Shown here piece after piece: positions 44,828 through 56,714 of a DNA stretch of 64,000 nucleotides. Origin of the DNA: Schistocerca nitens (taxonomy: Eukaryota; Arthropoda; Insecta; Orthoptera; Acrididae); the NCBI RefSeq assembly GCF_023898315.1, contig NC_064618.1:189463548-189527547 (forward strand). The letters run 5' to 3'. Below the pieces are notes generated by a model. It had not been told where the DNA came from. It saw nothing but the letters and a program-made list of their open reading frames with translations, and searched no databases. Made by a program: the position numbers and the translations under genes. Positions within the stretch are counted from its first letter, which is position 1, and each line of letters begins with the position of its first letter.

Positions 44828-46035
44828 TTTTTAATCCATCAGTCTTGTGAGTGGTTTGATGCGGCCGCCATGAATTTCTGGCCTGTGCCGGCTTCTTCAT
44901 CGCAGAGTACCAATTGCAACGTACGTTCTCATACATTGGCTGAGTATATTCTAATCTCTCTTTTCCTCTACAGTTTTAACCTTCTTCCAGTACCGTGGAA
45001 GTTATTCCCTCGCATCTTAACACATATCCTATCAGTCTGGCCCTTGATCTTGTTAATGTTTTCCATATATTCTTTTCCTCTCCTATTTTCCTCATTCCTT
45101 ATATTCCTAGCCCACCTAATTTTCGACATTCTTCAGTAAAGCACATCTTAAATGTTTCGATTCGTTTCTTTCGTCGTTTCTACACAGTCCATGTTTCACT
45201 ACCATACGGTGCTGTGCTCCAAACGTAATTTCTCAGAAATTTCTTCCTCAAATTAAGACCTCTATTTGGTACTAGCTGAATTCCCTCGATCAGGAATGCC
45301 GTTTTTGCCTGATTTTTATTTGCTCCCCGCTCCATCCGTCACGGGTTATTTTACCGCCTAGGTAGCAGAATTCCTTAACTTCATCTACATCAATCCTAAT
45401 ATTAAGTTTCACGCATTTCTCATTTCTGTTACTTCTCATTACTTTCGTATTTCTTCGATTTACTCTCAATCCATAGTCTGTATTTGTTAGACTGTTCATT
45501 TCATTAAGGCGATCCTGTAATTTATCTTTACATTCACTGAGGATAGCCATGTCTTGAGCAAATCCTATCACTGATATCCTTTAACCTTGAATTTTAATTC
45601 CTATCTTGTAGCTTTCCTTTATATTCGTAATTGCTTCTTCGCTGAATCAGTAGGGCCGAAAGGCTACGCCCCGTCAAACTCTTTTTAATCCGAGCTCTTC
45701 GTTCTTCGCCTCCCATCTTTTCCAATATATCACCCCTGTTTTTCTCTGAATTTACAACTTACTGCACCTTTTTTCATTGTCGAACGTTTTTTCCAGGTTG
45801 GTGAGCCCTACGAACGTATCATGATTTTACTTGAGTTTTCTTCCATTCACAAGCTGCGACATGGCCGCAATAACCCGAATATACAATAAATTTCCTTTAC
45901 TTCACTTGTATGGTCACAAATTTTGCGTCACCAGACTACCGGTTTCGGTCTATAATGACCATCTTCCAATCTGTTTTATAAAAACATTACCAAGTGCAAC
46001 GTCAAAATCGACTCTCCGGAGTCTTTTCTAAAGCC
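44828..46035 (-). mobile_element. RTE-like LINE family A, 3' portion, interrupted
   Basis: The minus strand carries FAQDMAILSECKDKLQDRLN (motif C region, FADD changed to FAQD) and FCYLGGKITRDGWS (45290-45571). The 3' end lies at about 44828 (tttaatccatcagtcttgtg). The LINE sequence is interrupted at about 45870-45993 by a short insert bearing a hammerhead-like motif, and resumes to about 46035 (tcttttctaaagccaaac). Confidence 0.8.
45870..45993 (-). repeat. Short insert with hammerhead-like motif inside RTE-like copy
   Basis: Minus strand: ggaagatggtc, loop attata, gaccgaaaccggtagt (45920-45975). GGTC pairs with GACC, followed by GAAAC, the same layout as at 28519-28547 and 43433-43480. The surrounding LINE is continuous on either side, so this is an insertion of about 125 bases. 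No duplication was clearly measured. Confidence 0.5.
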
Positions 46036-46039
46036 AAAC

Positions 46040-46445
46040 TAACGAGATACGGAAGTGGGGGAAGGAGATGAAAAGAGAGGAGGGCAGAGGACATGGACAT
46101 AGAGGGGGAAGGAGGAATGGACTTAGAGGGGATGCGGAGGAGCAAGAGGAAGAGATAGGCTGGAGGGAGGAGGTGGAAAGAGGGGAAAGGGGCAGATGGA
46201 CCGAGGGGGAGGAAAATATTAGCTAAGAGAACGGAAGGAGTAGACAGAGAGGGTAAAGGAGAGAGGGGGACGGTGGAAACTGTCTTAGAAAGATTATGGA
46301 CAAGATGGAGAGGAAGCAAGATATTGACATAAGGAGAGGGAGAAGCAGGTGGACGGGAAAAAGCAGATATAAGGGGTAAGAGCAGATGGACGGATAGAAC
46401 GTGGAGGAGTAGACGGATAGAGAGAGGAAAGGAGAAGATGGACTA
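46040..46445 (+). repeat. Purine-rich degenerate minisatellite
   Basis: About 400 bases with few pyrimidines on the plus strand, built from variants of 'gaggggaaggaggaatggac' spaced roughly 20-45 bases. A relative lies at 56525-56690. The minus-strand frame across it (46002-46319) is an artefact of low complexity. Confidence 0.8.
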
Positions 46446-47650
46446 AGACATGACTACACATTGTATGTTGACCACCCTACAGCGAGTCCTTCAGAGGAGC
46501 TGGCTGGTCCAGACTGCTGTGCACACCGCTACCTATAATACCCAGTAGCACATACTGTTACACTAATGCATGCCTGTATTCGTCGTGGCATACTATCCAC
46601 AAGTTCATTAAGGCACTGTTGGTCGAGATTGTCCCACTCCTCAACGGCGGTTGGGCGTAGATCCCTCAGAGTGGTTGGTGGGTCACGTCGTCCATAAACA
46701 GCCCTTTTCAATCTATCCGCGGCATGTTCGTTGGGGTTCATATCTGGAGAACACGCTGGCCACTCTGGTCGAGCGATGTCGTTACCCTAAAGGAAGTCGT
46801 TCAAAAGATGTGCACGATGGGGGTGGGAATTGTCGTCCGTGAAGACGAATGTCTCGCCAGTATGCTGCCGATACGGTTGCACGGAGGATGGTTGCTCGGA
46901 GGATGGCATTCACGTATCGTACGCCTTTACGGAACCTTCCATGACCAGCAGCGGCGTACCTCTGCCCCACATAATGCCACCCCAAAACAGCAGGAAAACT
47001 CCACCTTGCTGCACTCGCTGGACGGTGTGTCTAAATCATTCAGCCTGACCGAGTTGCCTCCAAACACGTCTCCGACCATTGTCTGGTTGAAGGCATATGC
47101 CACACTCATGGGTAAAGAGAACGTGATGCCAATCCTGAGCGATCCATTCGGCATGTTGTTGGGCGCATCTGTACCGCGCTGCATGGTGTAGTGGTTGCAA
47201 AGATGGACCTCGCCATCAACGTCTGGAGTGAAGTTGCGCATGATGCAGCCTACTGCACACAGTTTGAGAGGTAACACGACGTCCTGTGGCTGCACGAAAA
47301 GCATTATTCAACATGGTGGTGTTGCTGTCAGGGTTACCCCGAGACATAATCCGTAGGTAGCGGTAATCCATCGCAGTAGTAGCCCTTGGGCGGCCTGAGC
47401 GAGGCATTCCATCGAGAGTTCCTGTCTCTCTGTATCTCCTGCATGTCAGAACAACATCGCTTTGGTTCACTCCGAGATGCCTGGACACATACCCTGTTGA
47501 GAGCCCTTCCTGGCACAAAGTAACACTGCGGACACGATCGAAACGCAGTATTGACCGTCTAGGTATGTTTGAACTACAAACAACACGAGCCGCGTACCTC
47601 CTTCCTGTAGGAATAACTGGAACTGATCGGCTGTCGGCCCCCTGCGTCTA
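46440..47650 (-). mobile_element. Tc1-like DNA transposon, degraded
   Basis: Minus-strand transposase pieces in order: helix-turn-helix (47216-47518, EGLSTGYVSRHLGVNQSDVV, GTLDGMPRSGRPRATT), the region before the first D (about 47080-47215), the second acidic motif (TDDNSHPHRAHLLNDFL, about 46800-46850, ending in an in-frame TAG), and SPDMNPNEHAADRL (third, glutamate-type motif, about 46700-46750) with the C-terminus (46529-46741). The DD34E spacing fits Tc1. Terminal repeats were not resolved, so both ends are approximate. Confidence 0.82.
47216..47518 (-). pseudogene. Tc1 transposase N-terminal domain
   Basis: 100 codons: paired-type helix-turn-helix (EGLSTGYVSRHLGVNQSDVV, CRRYRETGTLDGMPRSGRPR), a second helix-turn-helix (NTTMLNNAFRAATGRRVTSQ) and VCSRLHHAQLHSRR, the usual run-up to the catalytic domain. 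Downstream frames are shifted. Confidence 0.85.
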
Positions 47651-48299
47651 ATAGGTGCTCCTCATACATAGTTGTTTAGATCTTTGGGCGGGTTTAGTGA
47701 CATATGTGAACAGTCAAAGGGACTGCGTCTGTATACAGTATCAACAGTTAACATCTATCTTCAGAAGTTCTGGGAACCGGGGTAATGAAAAACAATTTTT
47801 TAAGTGCATATATAGCTGGGCAACACAAGGTACGCAGTTAGTCATAGATAAAGGGGAAGAGTTCTACTACCTTGAACTTAGAACAACTCATGACAGCGTA
47901 TGTTGATTAGTACAAGCAAGGAGAGCATTCCTAACTAAAATAAGTCTACTAGTACTAAATATATACCGAAATGTGAGAAAAATATTTTTCACAATGTATG
48001 TCTTTTTCACAGAATCACATGGAAGTATTGCTCGGAATAGGGAGAAACTGAAAAGATGTGATTTGGTGGATTAAGACGCCCTGTGGAATAGAAGGAACTT
48101 ATAATCAAATGGGGCAGATAATATCGGTAAGTAGGGAAATGGGGGGTGGGGGGGGGGAGGGGGGAAAGTCCAACTAGATGAAGCGATAGTATTATAGGAC
48201 ACATACGTTAAGACAAGAGTAACGAAACTTGTGGGAGCCGTAGAGGGAACACAAATAATTGCCTATGGTTGTTGACAGAAGAGGAAATCATGGCGGCTA
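47651..48299. other. Unassigned sequence
   Basis: No gene recognised; a G-rich run at 48139-48165. Confidence 0.35.
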
Positions 48300-49240
48300 C
48301 TTCAGGTCTGTAAGTGGGCTGCTTCTGTGCTGGCAGCGCTGTGTAGCGCCTTGCATTGGCTCTCTGACTCCGCTTTCTTTGTAAGAGACTCTGTGGCTGG
48401 TTGGACTCGTTGTTGGAAGTTAGTCGCCAGCAGTGATGGAAGTACTGTTGGGCAGATGGAGGTGAACAGCCAACTGTGATGGATGTTAGATGTGAGAAGT
48501 TAGGAGTGATGGAGGGTAGAGATCTGAAGTGTTAGCGTAGGCTAACGATCGGTACATGTTCGACTTGGAGACTGAATATTATTCATGATTATATACCTTT
48601 GTACTAGATGTCAATGACGATTTATGTTCGTGTTTGAACTGGATGTCACATTATTAAGGTAAAAAAATACGTTATTTGGTTTGCAACAAAATCTTTCCTT
48701 TCATAACCACATGCCTATTACTAGTTAGTGGCTTTAGTAGTTACAATCTTTTATTTAGCTGTCAGTATTAACGCTCGCTGTATTGCAGTAGTTCGCGTAA
48801 TGAAGATTTTTGTGAGGTAGGTGCTTAATGAAATCTATAGGTTACTATTAAGATTTCTCTTTAATCAGAGCCATTCTTTTGAATTAATTGTTGGAAGTCT
48901 GGTTGTATTTCTTTTCAGCAGTCAGATTGCGTTGCTCTAGAATATTGTGGGTCAGTGTTGACATTATAATAAAAAGTAAAGAGAAAGTAGTCTCAGTACG
49001 TTCAGTTTTATTCAGCTGTTTCAGAATCATATAACGTAGAAGTTTCACCTTGTCAGTCATTCTGCAATTTTAGTACAGACTCACACATTTAAATAAAGAG
49101 GTTTCAAGATGACTCAACAAAAATCGTTGAAAGTAAAACGTAACTGAGAAGAGAGGAAAACTGAAAGTAAAAGTTTTAGTGATATGTCAAAACAACCTTC
49201 TTCAGAAGGAGATTTTCTTTCTGCAGCGGAGTGTGCGCTG
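48300..49240 (+). mobile_element. Possible terminal repeat and start of an unidentified retroelement
   Basis: 48300-49090 contains phrases I recall as a very common long repeat in locust-like genomes (tctgtggctggttggactcg, tgtattgcagtagttcgcgt, gaagatttttgtgaggtagg). It is followed at 49108 by an ATG with MTQQKSLKVKRN then a stop, as if a gag-like gene began just after a terminal repeat. No second copy in the window allows this to be tested. Confidence 0.35.
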
Positions 49241-49245
49241 ATATG

Positions 49246-49380
49246 AAACATCCTGGCAGATTAAAACTGTGTGCTGGACCAAGACTCGAACTCGGGACCT
49301 TTGCCTTTCGCGGGCAAGTGCTCTGCCAACTGAGCTACCCAAGCACGACTGACACAGCGTCCTCACAGCTTCATGATTTT
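49246..49380 (-). mobile_element. tRNA-derived SINE, third family, truncated
   Basis: The minus strand reads as a tRNA-like head: gtgcttgggtagctcagttg (A-box side), an anticodon-arm-like ttgcc/ggcaa hairpin, and the B box gagttcgagtcttgg, ending in acacagttttaatctgccag. The structure is well kept but U33 is missing and the sequence is followed by a short SINE body, so it is not called a tRNA gene. Confidence 0.75.
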
Positions 49381-49619
49381 GCTACAACGTAAGATTGTTA
49401 TCCTTAGGGTGGGGTGTCCCACTTAGAAAACAGTTGAATGGAAGGAGTCAAGAAGTATTATTCCTGTGCTTTGAAGGCAGTAACAAAACAAAGAGAAGGT
49501 TGACTCTAGGCCAGTACAAGTTGCATAATGTCTTACAAAGGACTTATATCTCCTCTTAACTGCATGGTGAATGCCAATCTTTCGCACCTTTGTCTATAAG
49601 TATTATGGATCCCTTAAGA

Positions 49620-49745
49620 ATCCTGCCTCGGGCATAGATGTGTGTGATGTCCTTAGGTTAGTTAGGTTTAATTAGTTCTAAGTCCAGGCGACAGATGACC
49701 TCAGAAGTTAAGTCGCATAGTGTTCAGAGCCATTTGAACCATTTT
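49620..49745 (+). mobile_element. tRNA-headed SINE, 5'-truncated at insertion
   Basis: The copy begins inside the head (tcctgcctcgggcatagatg) yet is framed by an exact 12-bp duplication GATCCCTTAAGA (49608-49619 and 49746-49757). The truncation therefore happened during insertion, as with LINE-driven reverse transcription. Confidence 0.95.
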
Positions 49746-49757
49746 GATCCCTTAAGA

Positions 49758-50627
49758 GTTCAGCTGTTTCAGAGGTAAAAAAAATTGATCTCAAACTTAT
49801 GTCTGTATATCTACACAAACCTGTGCACCGTGGGATATAAAACTCGGCTATACCATGAACAGAACGGTGAAAGTACTCTTCACAAATTAACTGCGTTTCA
49901 GTTTGCAGAATGATAGTGGGAGGACTAAATGGTCTTGCAGTCAGTGATACATTACAAAGTATTTTATTTCAGACTATTAATACGTACACTATTTAATAAT
50001 AAGAACTCTACTATCACGCCCTGAAGAAAATGCGTTGTTGATAGGTCACACTGTCATTTTCCTTCCAAGGCGACTTTTTCGATGCGATATAGAGGGGCGT
50101 ACGGTCAGCACACTATCTCTAACACACGAAGTTCCTCAGTTCATGAGGTTGAGTTCAGCCCGTCCATTGTTCTCGCAGAAGAAAAGTGCTGAAGACTACA
50201 GGGTATTGGAGTACGGCCTTTTTCCTGGTAAACGCACTGAAACATTTTATAGTCGCAATTTTTAGCTAATAATAGTTTTAAAGTATAAGTCACAAACTCA
50301 CTGTCTTGTGCAACTTACATTTAATTGCTGTTATAGATACTTCTGTGGTAGATGCTTAGTTCATTAATCCTTAATACTGTACGTGGATAGACAAATAACA
50401 GGAACTGCATTGTGATATTAAACATTAGTCAAAATACCGCATCTGGTTTGGAAAAGTGTAGGGAGCAGTTTATCCTTTCTAAATGACATTCTAAAAATTA
50501 TAATTGTTTTAGTGAATCACGGTTTATTTCTGCATGGCAAAGTGTTGGGCAATGTTGTGCTGCATTAGCCAAGGGGGACTGTGTTGTCTGTAGGATGACC
50601 GAATAAGATTTGTCAGAGAGTCCGCTG
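49758..50627. other. Unassigned AT-rich sequence
   Basis: A 76-codon frame (50035-50265) is not recognisable and not called. Confidence 0.35.
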
Positions 50628-50638
50628 ATTGCTGGAGG

Positions 50639-50845
50639 TTCAAAAAAATGGTTCAAATGGCTCTGAGTACTATGGGACATAACAGCTGAGGTCATCAGTC
50701 CCCTAGAACTTAGAACTACTTAAACCTAACTAACCTAAGGACATCACACACATCCATGCCCGAGGCAGGATTCGGACCTGCGACCGCAGCAGTCACGCGG
50801 TTCCGGACTGAAGCGCCTAGAACCGATCGGCTACCGCGGCCGGCC
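50639..50845 (-). mobile_element. tRNA-headed SINE
   Basis: Full-length minus-strand copy (head gccggccgcggtagccgatc, tail on the low side). An 11-bp duplication ATTGCTGGAGG (50628-50638 and 50846-50856) flanks it. Confidence 0.96.
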
Positions 50846-50908
50846 ATTGCTGGAGGCAACAGGGAGAACTGTTCGAGTATTTAAAGACAAATGTCTTACA
50901 TAATACAC

Positions 50909-51595
50909 TGTCCAGTCACATTAGTGTGACCACCTGTCAGAATACTAACTAAACAACTTTTGCAATGTAGGGTGAAAGTCAGTGAGCTTCTGGAAGGTAC
51001 GGACAGGGATGTGGAACCATGCTGTCTCCATGCAGTGGTCATCTGCGCCTAGTTTCTCGGCTTAGAATCCATAATACCAAAAGTCCGATTAAGGTGATCC
51101 CACAGATTCTTGACTGGGTTCAAATCCAGATACTTTGGTGGTCATGGGAGTACGATAGACTCATCCTGGTGCTGTATGATCCACGAACTTTCACTACGAA
51201 CTCTGATACACGTTGTTTTGTCCTGCAGGTAGACACCATCATGCTGAGGAAAAACGAATTGCATTTAGGGGTGGACATGGTCTGTAAGCATAAAAGCATT
51301 CTTGTTTTGATCCATTGATCCTTCCCTAATGACAAGACCATCCAAGGAATGCCACGAGAACATTCACCAGAACCTAGGGCTCATTCGTCCGGCCGGAACC
51401 ATTCCGACCATTGTTATAGTGTGCTTGCTTTCAGACGTTTCACGCCGTACACACAAACAATTATCTGTGCGATGGAGGGTGAAACATACTTCATCTGAAG
51501 GTAACCTGTCGGCACTTAGTGGACGTCCAACTTCGTTATTGGAATGCAGAGTCCAGGCTTCGTCACCGATGACCAGGTGTCAGAATGGGTGCTGT
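50909..51595 (-). mobile_element. Tc1-like DNA transposon fragment
   Basis: 50909 starts with the typical terminal repeat 'cactgtccagtcacattagt'. The minus strand then encodes broken Tc1 transposase (51120-51341: NSFFLSMMVSTCRTKQRVS, and the C-terminal NLWD region at 51100). The second end is not found before 51600, so the right part is missing or replaced. Confidence 0.75.
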
Positions 51596-51599
51596 TTCT

Positions 51600-52249
51600 T
51601 TCCTTTCCTTCTGTTACCGTCATCACCTCTTACATTTGTCCACTAGCGTTCTTGTCTTACCTAGTCGGTTCTCTGGTATTATGAAGGTTATTTTTAAAGC
51701 CTTAGTAACTGGAGGACTTTCTTTATGATGTCCATTCGATAGTGATTCATTACATGTGTCGCTCTGTGGAATAGTTTCTTTCTTTTGTATATATTCTGTT
51801 AATCTTAGAGAGTGTCTTTACCTTTATCCCGGATACATGTTTCCTACGTAAATAATTTTTTTCTTGTTCTGGTTTCCTACACATTCTTAATGCAATATAC
51901 TTGGACAGATGCTGTTCAAATCAAGTAATCATTCCATTGAATGAATTTAATATCCTTAAAATGTCACCTTTAGAAAACAGATTTGTGAGCAAGGGGTGGC
52001 TTTAATTCTCGCGACTAATAACCAAAATATGAGGGACAGATGTCAACGTGTGCGGGAAATATTTGATATACACCATCCACACGCCTTGCTCTAATAAACT
52101 ACCATACATGATACTGTGAAGTGATCGCTCGACCAAAATCTTATAATTGTTCTGCAATATCACAGTTAGTTGTGATACTGTAGGACAATCGTAAAATTTT
52201 CGATGAGCGGCCACTTCACAGTATAGTGTACGGGAAGTAGGTTTAAGTC
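51600..52249. other. Unassigned sequence
   Basis: 52085-52230 contains an imperfect inverted repeat around 52150 (tgatactgtgaagtgatcgc / gcggccacttcacagtatag). No gene. Confidence 0.35.
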
Positions 52250-52715
52250 TTTGGAAGTCTTCTCTGAAAGTGTTTGTTTGGACTGTAATCATGTACGGAA
52301 GTGAAATATGGACAGTAAACAATTTACACATAAAGAGAAGAGAATCTTTTGAAATGTCGTGCTGCAGGAAGACGTTGAAGATTAGACGGACAGATCATGT
52401 AAGTACTGAGAAGGTGCTGAGTGTAGTTAGGGAGACAAGAAATTGGTGGCACAGCTTGACCAAAACAAGTGATCGGTTGACAGGACACATTCTGAGACAT
52501 CAAGGGATTAGTAATTTAGTAATAGAGGGAAGTGTGGGTGAAGGGGGAAAGGGGGCGGGATATCGTAGAGGGAGACAAAGAGCTGCATACAGTAATCAGA
52601 TTCAGAAGTATGTAGGCTGCAGTAGCTATTCGGTATTGAAGAGGCTCACACGGGATAGAGTAGCATGGAGAGCTGCATCATCTTCGGACCGAAGACCACA
52701 ACAACAATATCACAA
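52250..52715 (+). mobile_element. RTE-like LINE family B, 3' end only
   Basis: The plus-strand frame 52270-52752 encodes the family-B C-terminus: FVWTVIMYGSEIWTVNN, RRESFEMSCCRKTLKIRRTD, LTGHILRHQGISNLVIEGSV, RLTRDRVAWRAASSSD. It ends at 'gaagaccacaacaacaatat', the same 3' end as family B at 8183. The frame is still open, so this 5'-truncated copy is younger than most here. Confidence 0.88.
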
Positions 52716-54940
52716 AAGTAAACGGATTGCATTCCGCTTTGTGAAGGTGTGACTTAATATTGTTGATATTTGATTTACCTAATTTGCTAAGATCAAGTAT
52801 ATTGTTTATATGTTTACAATTTCCGTTATATTTTTTATTAGCGCATTAATATGTCCTAAATATATCCACCCACCAGCACGCACGAATCACCGTTCCCCAA
52901 TAAGAAACGGGGAAAGCAAGAACATCACACCTGTAGATCCAACTCTTTTCATACACTGTCATACAAAATTTTCTGGTATACTAGTTTTTATTAACTTTAC
53001 TTGTACCTTTAGACTTACAAAAGAAAACTATATATAGTAACTGTGTGTATATAAATGGCATGTTTTAAATGTATTTAAATTTTAAATTCAATAGTTTAAC
53101 ATTGCGGAGAACAAATAAATGGATAAAAGGAAAAAATGGCATGAATGAGAAAATGACCCAAACAGAGCAGTTCCTAGCCAGTGCGCTTGACCACTCTACC
53201 ATCACACCGTTGTATGAAGTTTTGCTGAAAAGACCCTCAAAGTCTGCTTGTAAATCTTCAGAAGGCGTTTTACCTTCTCTTCTGGCCCACCCAGGCGAAG
53301 AGTTGTACGAACGTGAAAGGCCAACAACTTGCTTCTAACCAAGCTATTCGTGCCAAATCGTAAAGCCTCATCCCACACTTTCCCCTTGTTAGGTTTAATT
53401 TTGGAGTGGGTCTGTCCTGACTCCTTAACTCTCAGCTTTCTCCTCCAGAGACCTACTGGAAAGGTCAACTACCACAGGTGTGTCGAACGGCTATTTCGGA
53501 GTGTCAGTTACGGTTACTGTTTAGTACCAGTTACTTTTAACAGCTATAAATAACAGTTAGTTATTGTTATTATTACGAATTCCTCAGACGGGGCTACAGC
53601 GAAGTCTATATGCCCTCAAAACAAGAGTCCCAGTTTTGCCCCAGTTCACGTACGTGCTAACTCGTGCTTGACCAATTTCTCTCGAATGTACGCACATCTT
53701 ATGGGGGCGGAGGCTCCAAAGGTTAATCTCTAAACAGTGTCTTAAGTTAGCCAAACAGCAATGCCTTGTTGCGCGTGTCCAGTTGTGTGACTCCACAGCC
53801 CACTGCGAAACACATCTGTTAATGAAGATTTTTTAATTTTTTTATTGTGGTTTTGTAGTTTGTGAAAAGTGTATTGATATATTTAACTTCTTTTATTCGA
53901 TTTGCCACTTGTCCAAGCTGATTCTCTTGTGCGATGCCAGGCTAACAGCTACTGCATATAGGATAACCGCAGTTGCATATGCGGTTGCATGTGGATCGTG
54001 TTAAGGGCAATAACAGTCCAGTTAGTTGTGAGCTCTGTGGAAGCACTTGACGGTGTCTGATTATTTCTGCAGGAGTACGAAAATACTTGTTTCAGTTGAG
54101 TATCTATCCTTTATGGAAATATCCTCAACTACTACGATCTACTGGATTCCGGGACACAGTTACTGTCATTATCTGTAGTGGTAGCCCCATCTACATATCT
54201 GCATAATTCTCCATGTTGCTTACACAGCATTTTACAAGTACTTTTCACAGAAAATTACTGACCTGACACTGTGAGCAACGTACCACCCCTAGTGCCGGCA
54301 GGTTTGACGTCACCTCACAGCATGTACAGTGGACTACAGACAGCTGCGTCCGTTCTTTGAGTTTACCGCAGCATGCCTGACCATCATCTCAGCACTCGAC
54401 ACTGATATCTAGTTATCGCGAAGAGAGTTCTACTGAACATGTTCTCGTCAATTTTATTTGCCTACCAGCACACTTTCGAAGAGAAATGGCATAAGTTTTT
54501 TGCGATATTTACAGTGTGCTGTAGCACCTTAGTAAAAGATCACCTGCCGCGACTGGTACGATGAAGAGCGTCTACTGCGATGGATTCTCGCTAGTCAGTA
54601 TGTTGGCGTAAAACAGTCTCGTACAAGGTTCATCACTTCGTCTGGCCTACAGGCATAGGGACGCTGTACCATACATAAACAGCGAAAGCCATTCGGCTAG
54701 GGCAATCATTTTTAAAATTTTACTGCATAATTTCACACGTTTCTGTCGTAATTTTATCATTTAAAAAACAAAATTAAATTACTTCACGTTACATCAGTGT
54801 TTAAATCGTGACAGAAGTTAAACTTGCATCAATTTGTGTACTCTAAAAAGGCTGTCGCCAACTGGTGAAGAAAGAGCCAAAATAAAGACTATACACACAC
54901 AAAAGTAAAAACCGTCTCAAAAACAGTTCAAAATGGAAAA
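52716..54940. other. Unassigned sequence
   Basis: A minus-strand frame of 88 codons (53202-53468) is basic and not recognised; it overlaps plus-strand frames of similar length and I do not call it. No repeats identified with confidence. Confidence 0.35.
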
Positions 54941-54941
54941 A

Positions 54942-55084
54942 AATGGAAATTTGTGTTAAGGTCTTATGGGACCAAACTGCTGAGGTCATAGGTCCCTAAG
55001 CTTACACACTACTTAATCTAACTTGACGTGCGGAGGCACGCGAACCATGACAAGGCAACTTCAACCACACGGCTATTCCTAAGA
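54942..55084 (-). mobile_element. SINE, truncated
   Basis: Body-only copy of the variant seen at 20719-20928 ('ctgctgaggtcataggtccc', 'aagcttacacactacttaat'). Its head is mostly lost. It abuts the RTE-like copy. Confidence 0.75.
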
Positions 55085-56165
55085 TTGCAAGAGCTCACTA
55101 GTGCGAGAATTATCCCACAATCTGCTTACCAGCTCATGCTTCCAGGTTCCTGACACAGAAGAATGGACAAGGAAATTGGGGATGAGTTAGATGACGATCA
55201 GTTCGGCTTTACCAAATGGAAAGGCATCAGTGAGGAACAATTCTGACGTTTCAGTTGATAATGGAAGCGAGACTAAACAAAAATCAAGACACATTTATAG
55301 GATTTGTCGACCTGGAAAAAGTCTTCGACGAAGTCAAATGGTACAAGGTGATCGAAATTCTGAGAAAAATAGGGGTACGCTATTGGGAAAGACGGGTAAT
55401 ATACAATATGTACAAGAACCTAGACGATACAATAAGAGTGGTAGGCGAAGAACGAAGTGATCGGATTAAAAAGGGTGTAAGACAGAAATGAAGTCTTCCG
55501 TCGCTATTCTTCAGTCTATTGTTCGACGAAGCAATGACGGAACTAACTGAAAGTTTCGAGAGTGGAATTAAAATTTAAGGTAAAAGGATGTAAATGATAA
55601 GATTCGCTGATGGCGTTGCTATCCTCAGTGGAAGTGCAGACGTATTACAGGATATGGTTAATGGAACGAACAGTCTACCGATTAAAAAACATGGAAAGAG
55701 AGTAAATCGAGGCATACGAAAGTAGAGAAGTCTGCTAGAATCGAACACAGACCATCATTTGAGGAAGAAATGTGTGAGAATGTACATTCAGAGCTTGGCA
55801 AAATCGGAACAGAAGAGTATCGAAACATTCGAGATTTTCTGCTACAGAATAATGTTGAAAGTTTAGTGGACGGATGAGGTAAGGAGAATCGGCGAAAAAT
55901 CGAATATAATACGGAAAACACTGAAAGCAAAAGGCATGATAAGACATCATTTAAGGTATCTTGAAGTAACTTCCATGTTACTAGTGGAAGCCGTTGTGAG
56001 TAAGAACAGTAGGTGAAAACAGAGATTGGAATACATTCAGAATTCAGGACGTAGGTTGCAAGTGCTCCTCTCAGAGAAAGAGTTTGGCACAGGAGAGGAA
56101 TTCGTGGAAGGCCGCATCAAACCAGTCTGGAGACTGATGACTAAAAAGACTCCTCACAACCAGTA
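55085..56165 (+). mobile_element. RTE-like LINE family A, 5'-truncated copy
   Basis: Plus strand, beginning in the polymerase fingers (ENYRTICLPAHA-like, 55105). Then LIMEARLNKNQDTFIGFVDL and EKVFDEVKWYKVIEILRKIG (motif A, 55255-55380), RFADGVAILSGSA (motif C, FADD changed to FADG, about 55600), a deleted thumb region, and a 3' end 'ctgatgactaaaaagactcc' (56130-56155). Confidence 0.87.
55255..55491 (+). pseudogene. Reverse transcriptase motif-A fragment, RTE-like family A
   Basis: 78 codons: MIMEARLNKNQDTFIGFVDL, EKVFDEVKWYKVIEILRKIG, YNMYKNLDDTIRVVGEERSD, IKKGVRQ (the lead into the 'GVRQGCP' box). It ends at a stop in place of that box. Confidence 0.88.
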
Positions 56166-56524
56166 GCGATTTAGGTGTGAGTGAGAAAGCGTGGCGTGAA
56201 AGTACTCGAAACTACTTGTGTTTATTTCCTGTATTTAGTTGACTTGAAATATTTTTAAGGATATCAAGTGCAATTCGAATGATGTTTGTGCTGTCCAGTT
56301 TGTCGCTCAGGTCTCAAGAACGAACAGTGCAAACGGGCCAATAACATCTTCAACGTATTTCTGGACTTATGATCAAACCACATGGATGAATACTACATAT
56401 TAATTAAACGTCTTCTCTGGCTCCATATGGTGTAAAACGTATGTTCAACATATCCACCTAATCCCTGGATCGATACTCATGTCACCAAATATCTAGCAAG
56501 AAATACCCGCTTGCCATTAGGTTC

Positions 56525-56690
56525 CTGTTGGGGGTGATAACGGGGTGATTGACGGACCAGGGTGGGCTGAGGGGGAAAGAGAAAGATAGAGGCGTGGGAG
56601 AGCAGGAGATGAACAGAGCGAGGGAGGGGAGGACGAAAAGGATAGATGCAGGGGGAGGAAGAGCAGATAGAGAAGAAGGGTTGGACTAAT
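56525..56690 (+). repeat. Purine-rich minisatellite, second copy
   Basis: G/A-rich tract made of phrases like 'gggggaaagagaaagataga' and 'gggaggggaggacgaaaagg'. It resembles 46040-46445 and, like it, adjoins an RTE-like copy. Confidence 0.75.
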
Positions 56691-56714
56691 TTATTTTCTA
56701 TTTATTCTGTATTT

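Noticed and set aside
46002..46319. 105-codon frame rich in P, S and L
   Set aside because: Low-complexity translation of the purine-rich minisatellite's opposite strand.
53202..53468. 88-codon basic frame on the minus strand as a gene or exon
   Set aside because: No motif, no clear splice context, and overlapping plus-strand frames of the same size.
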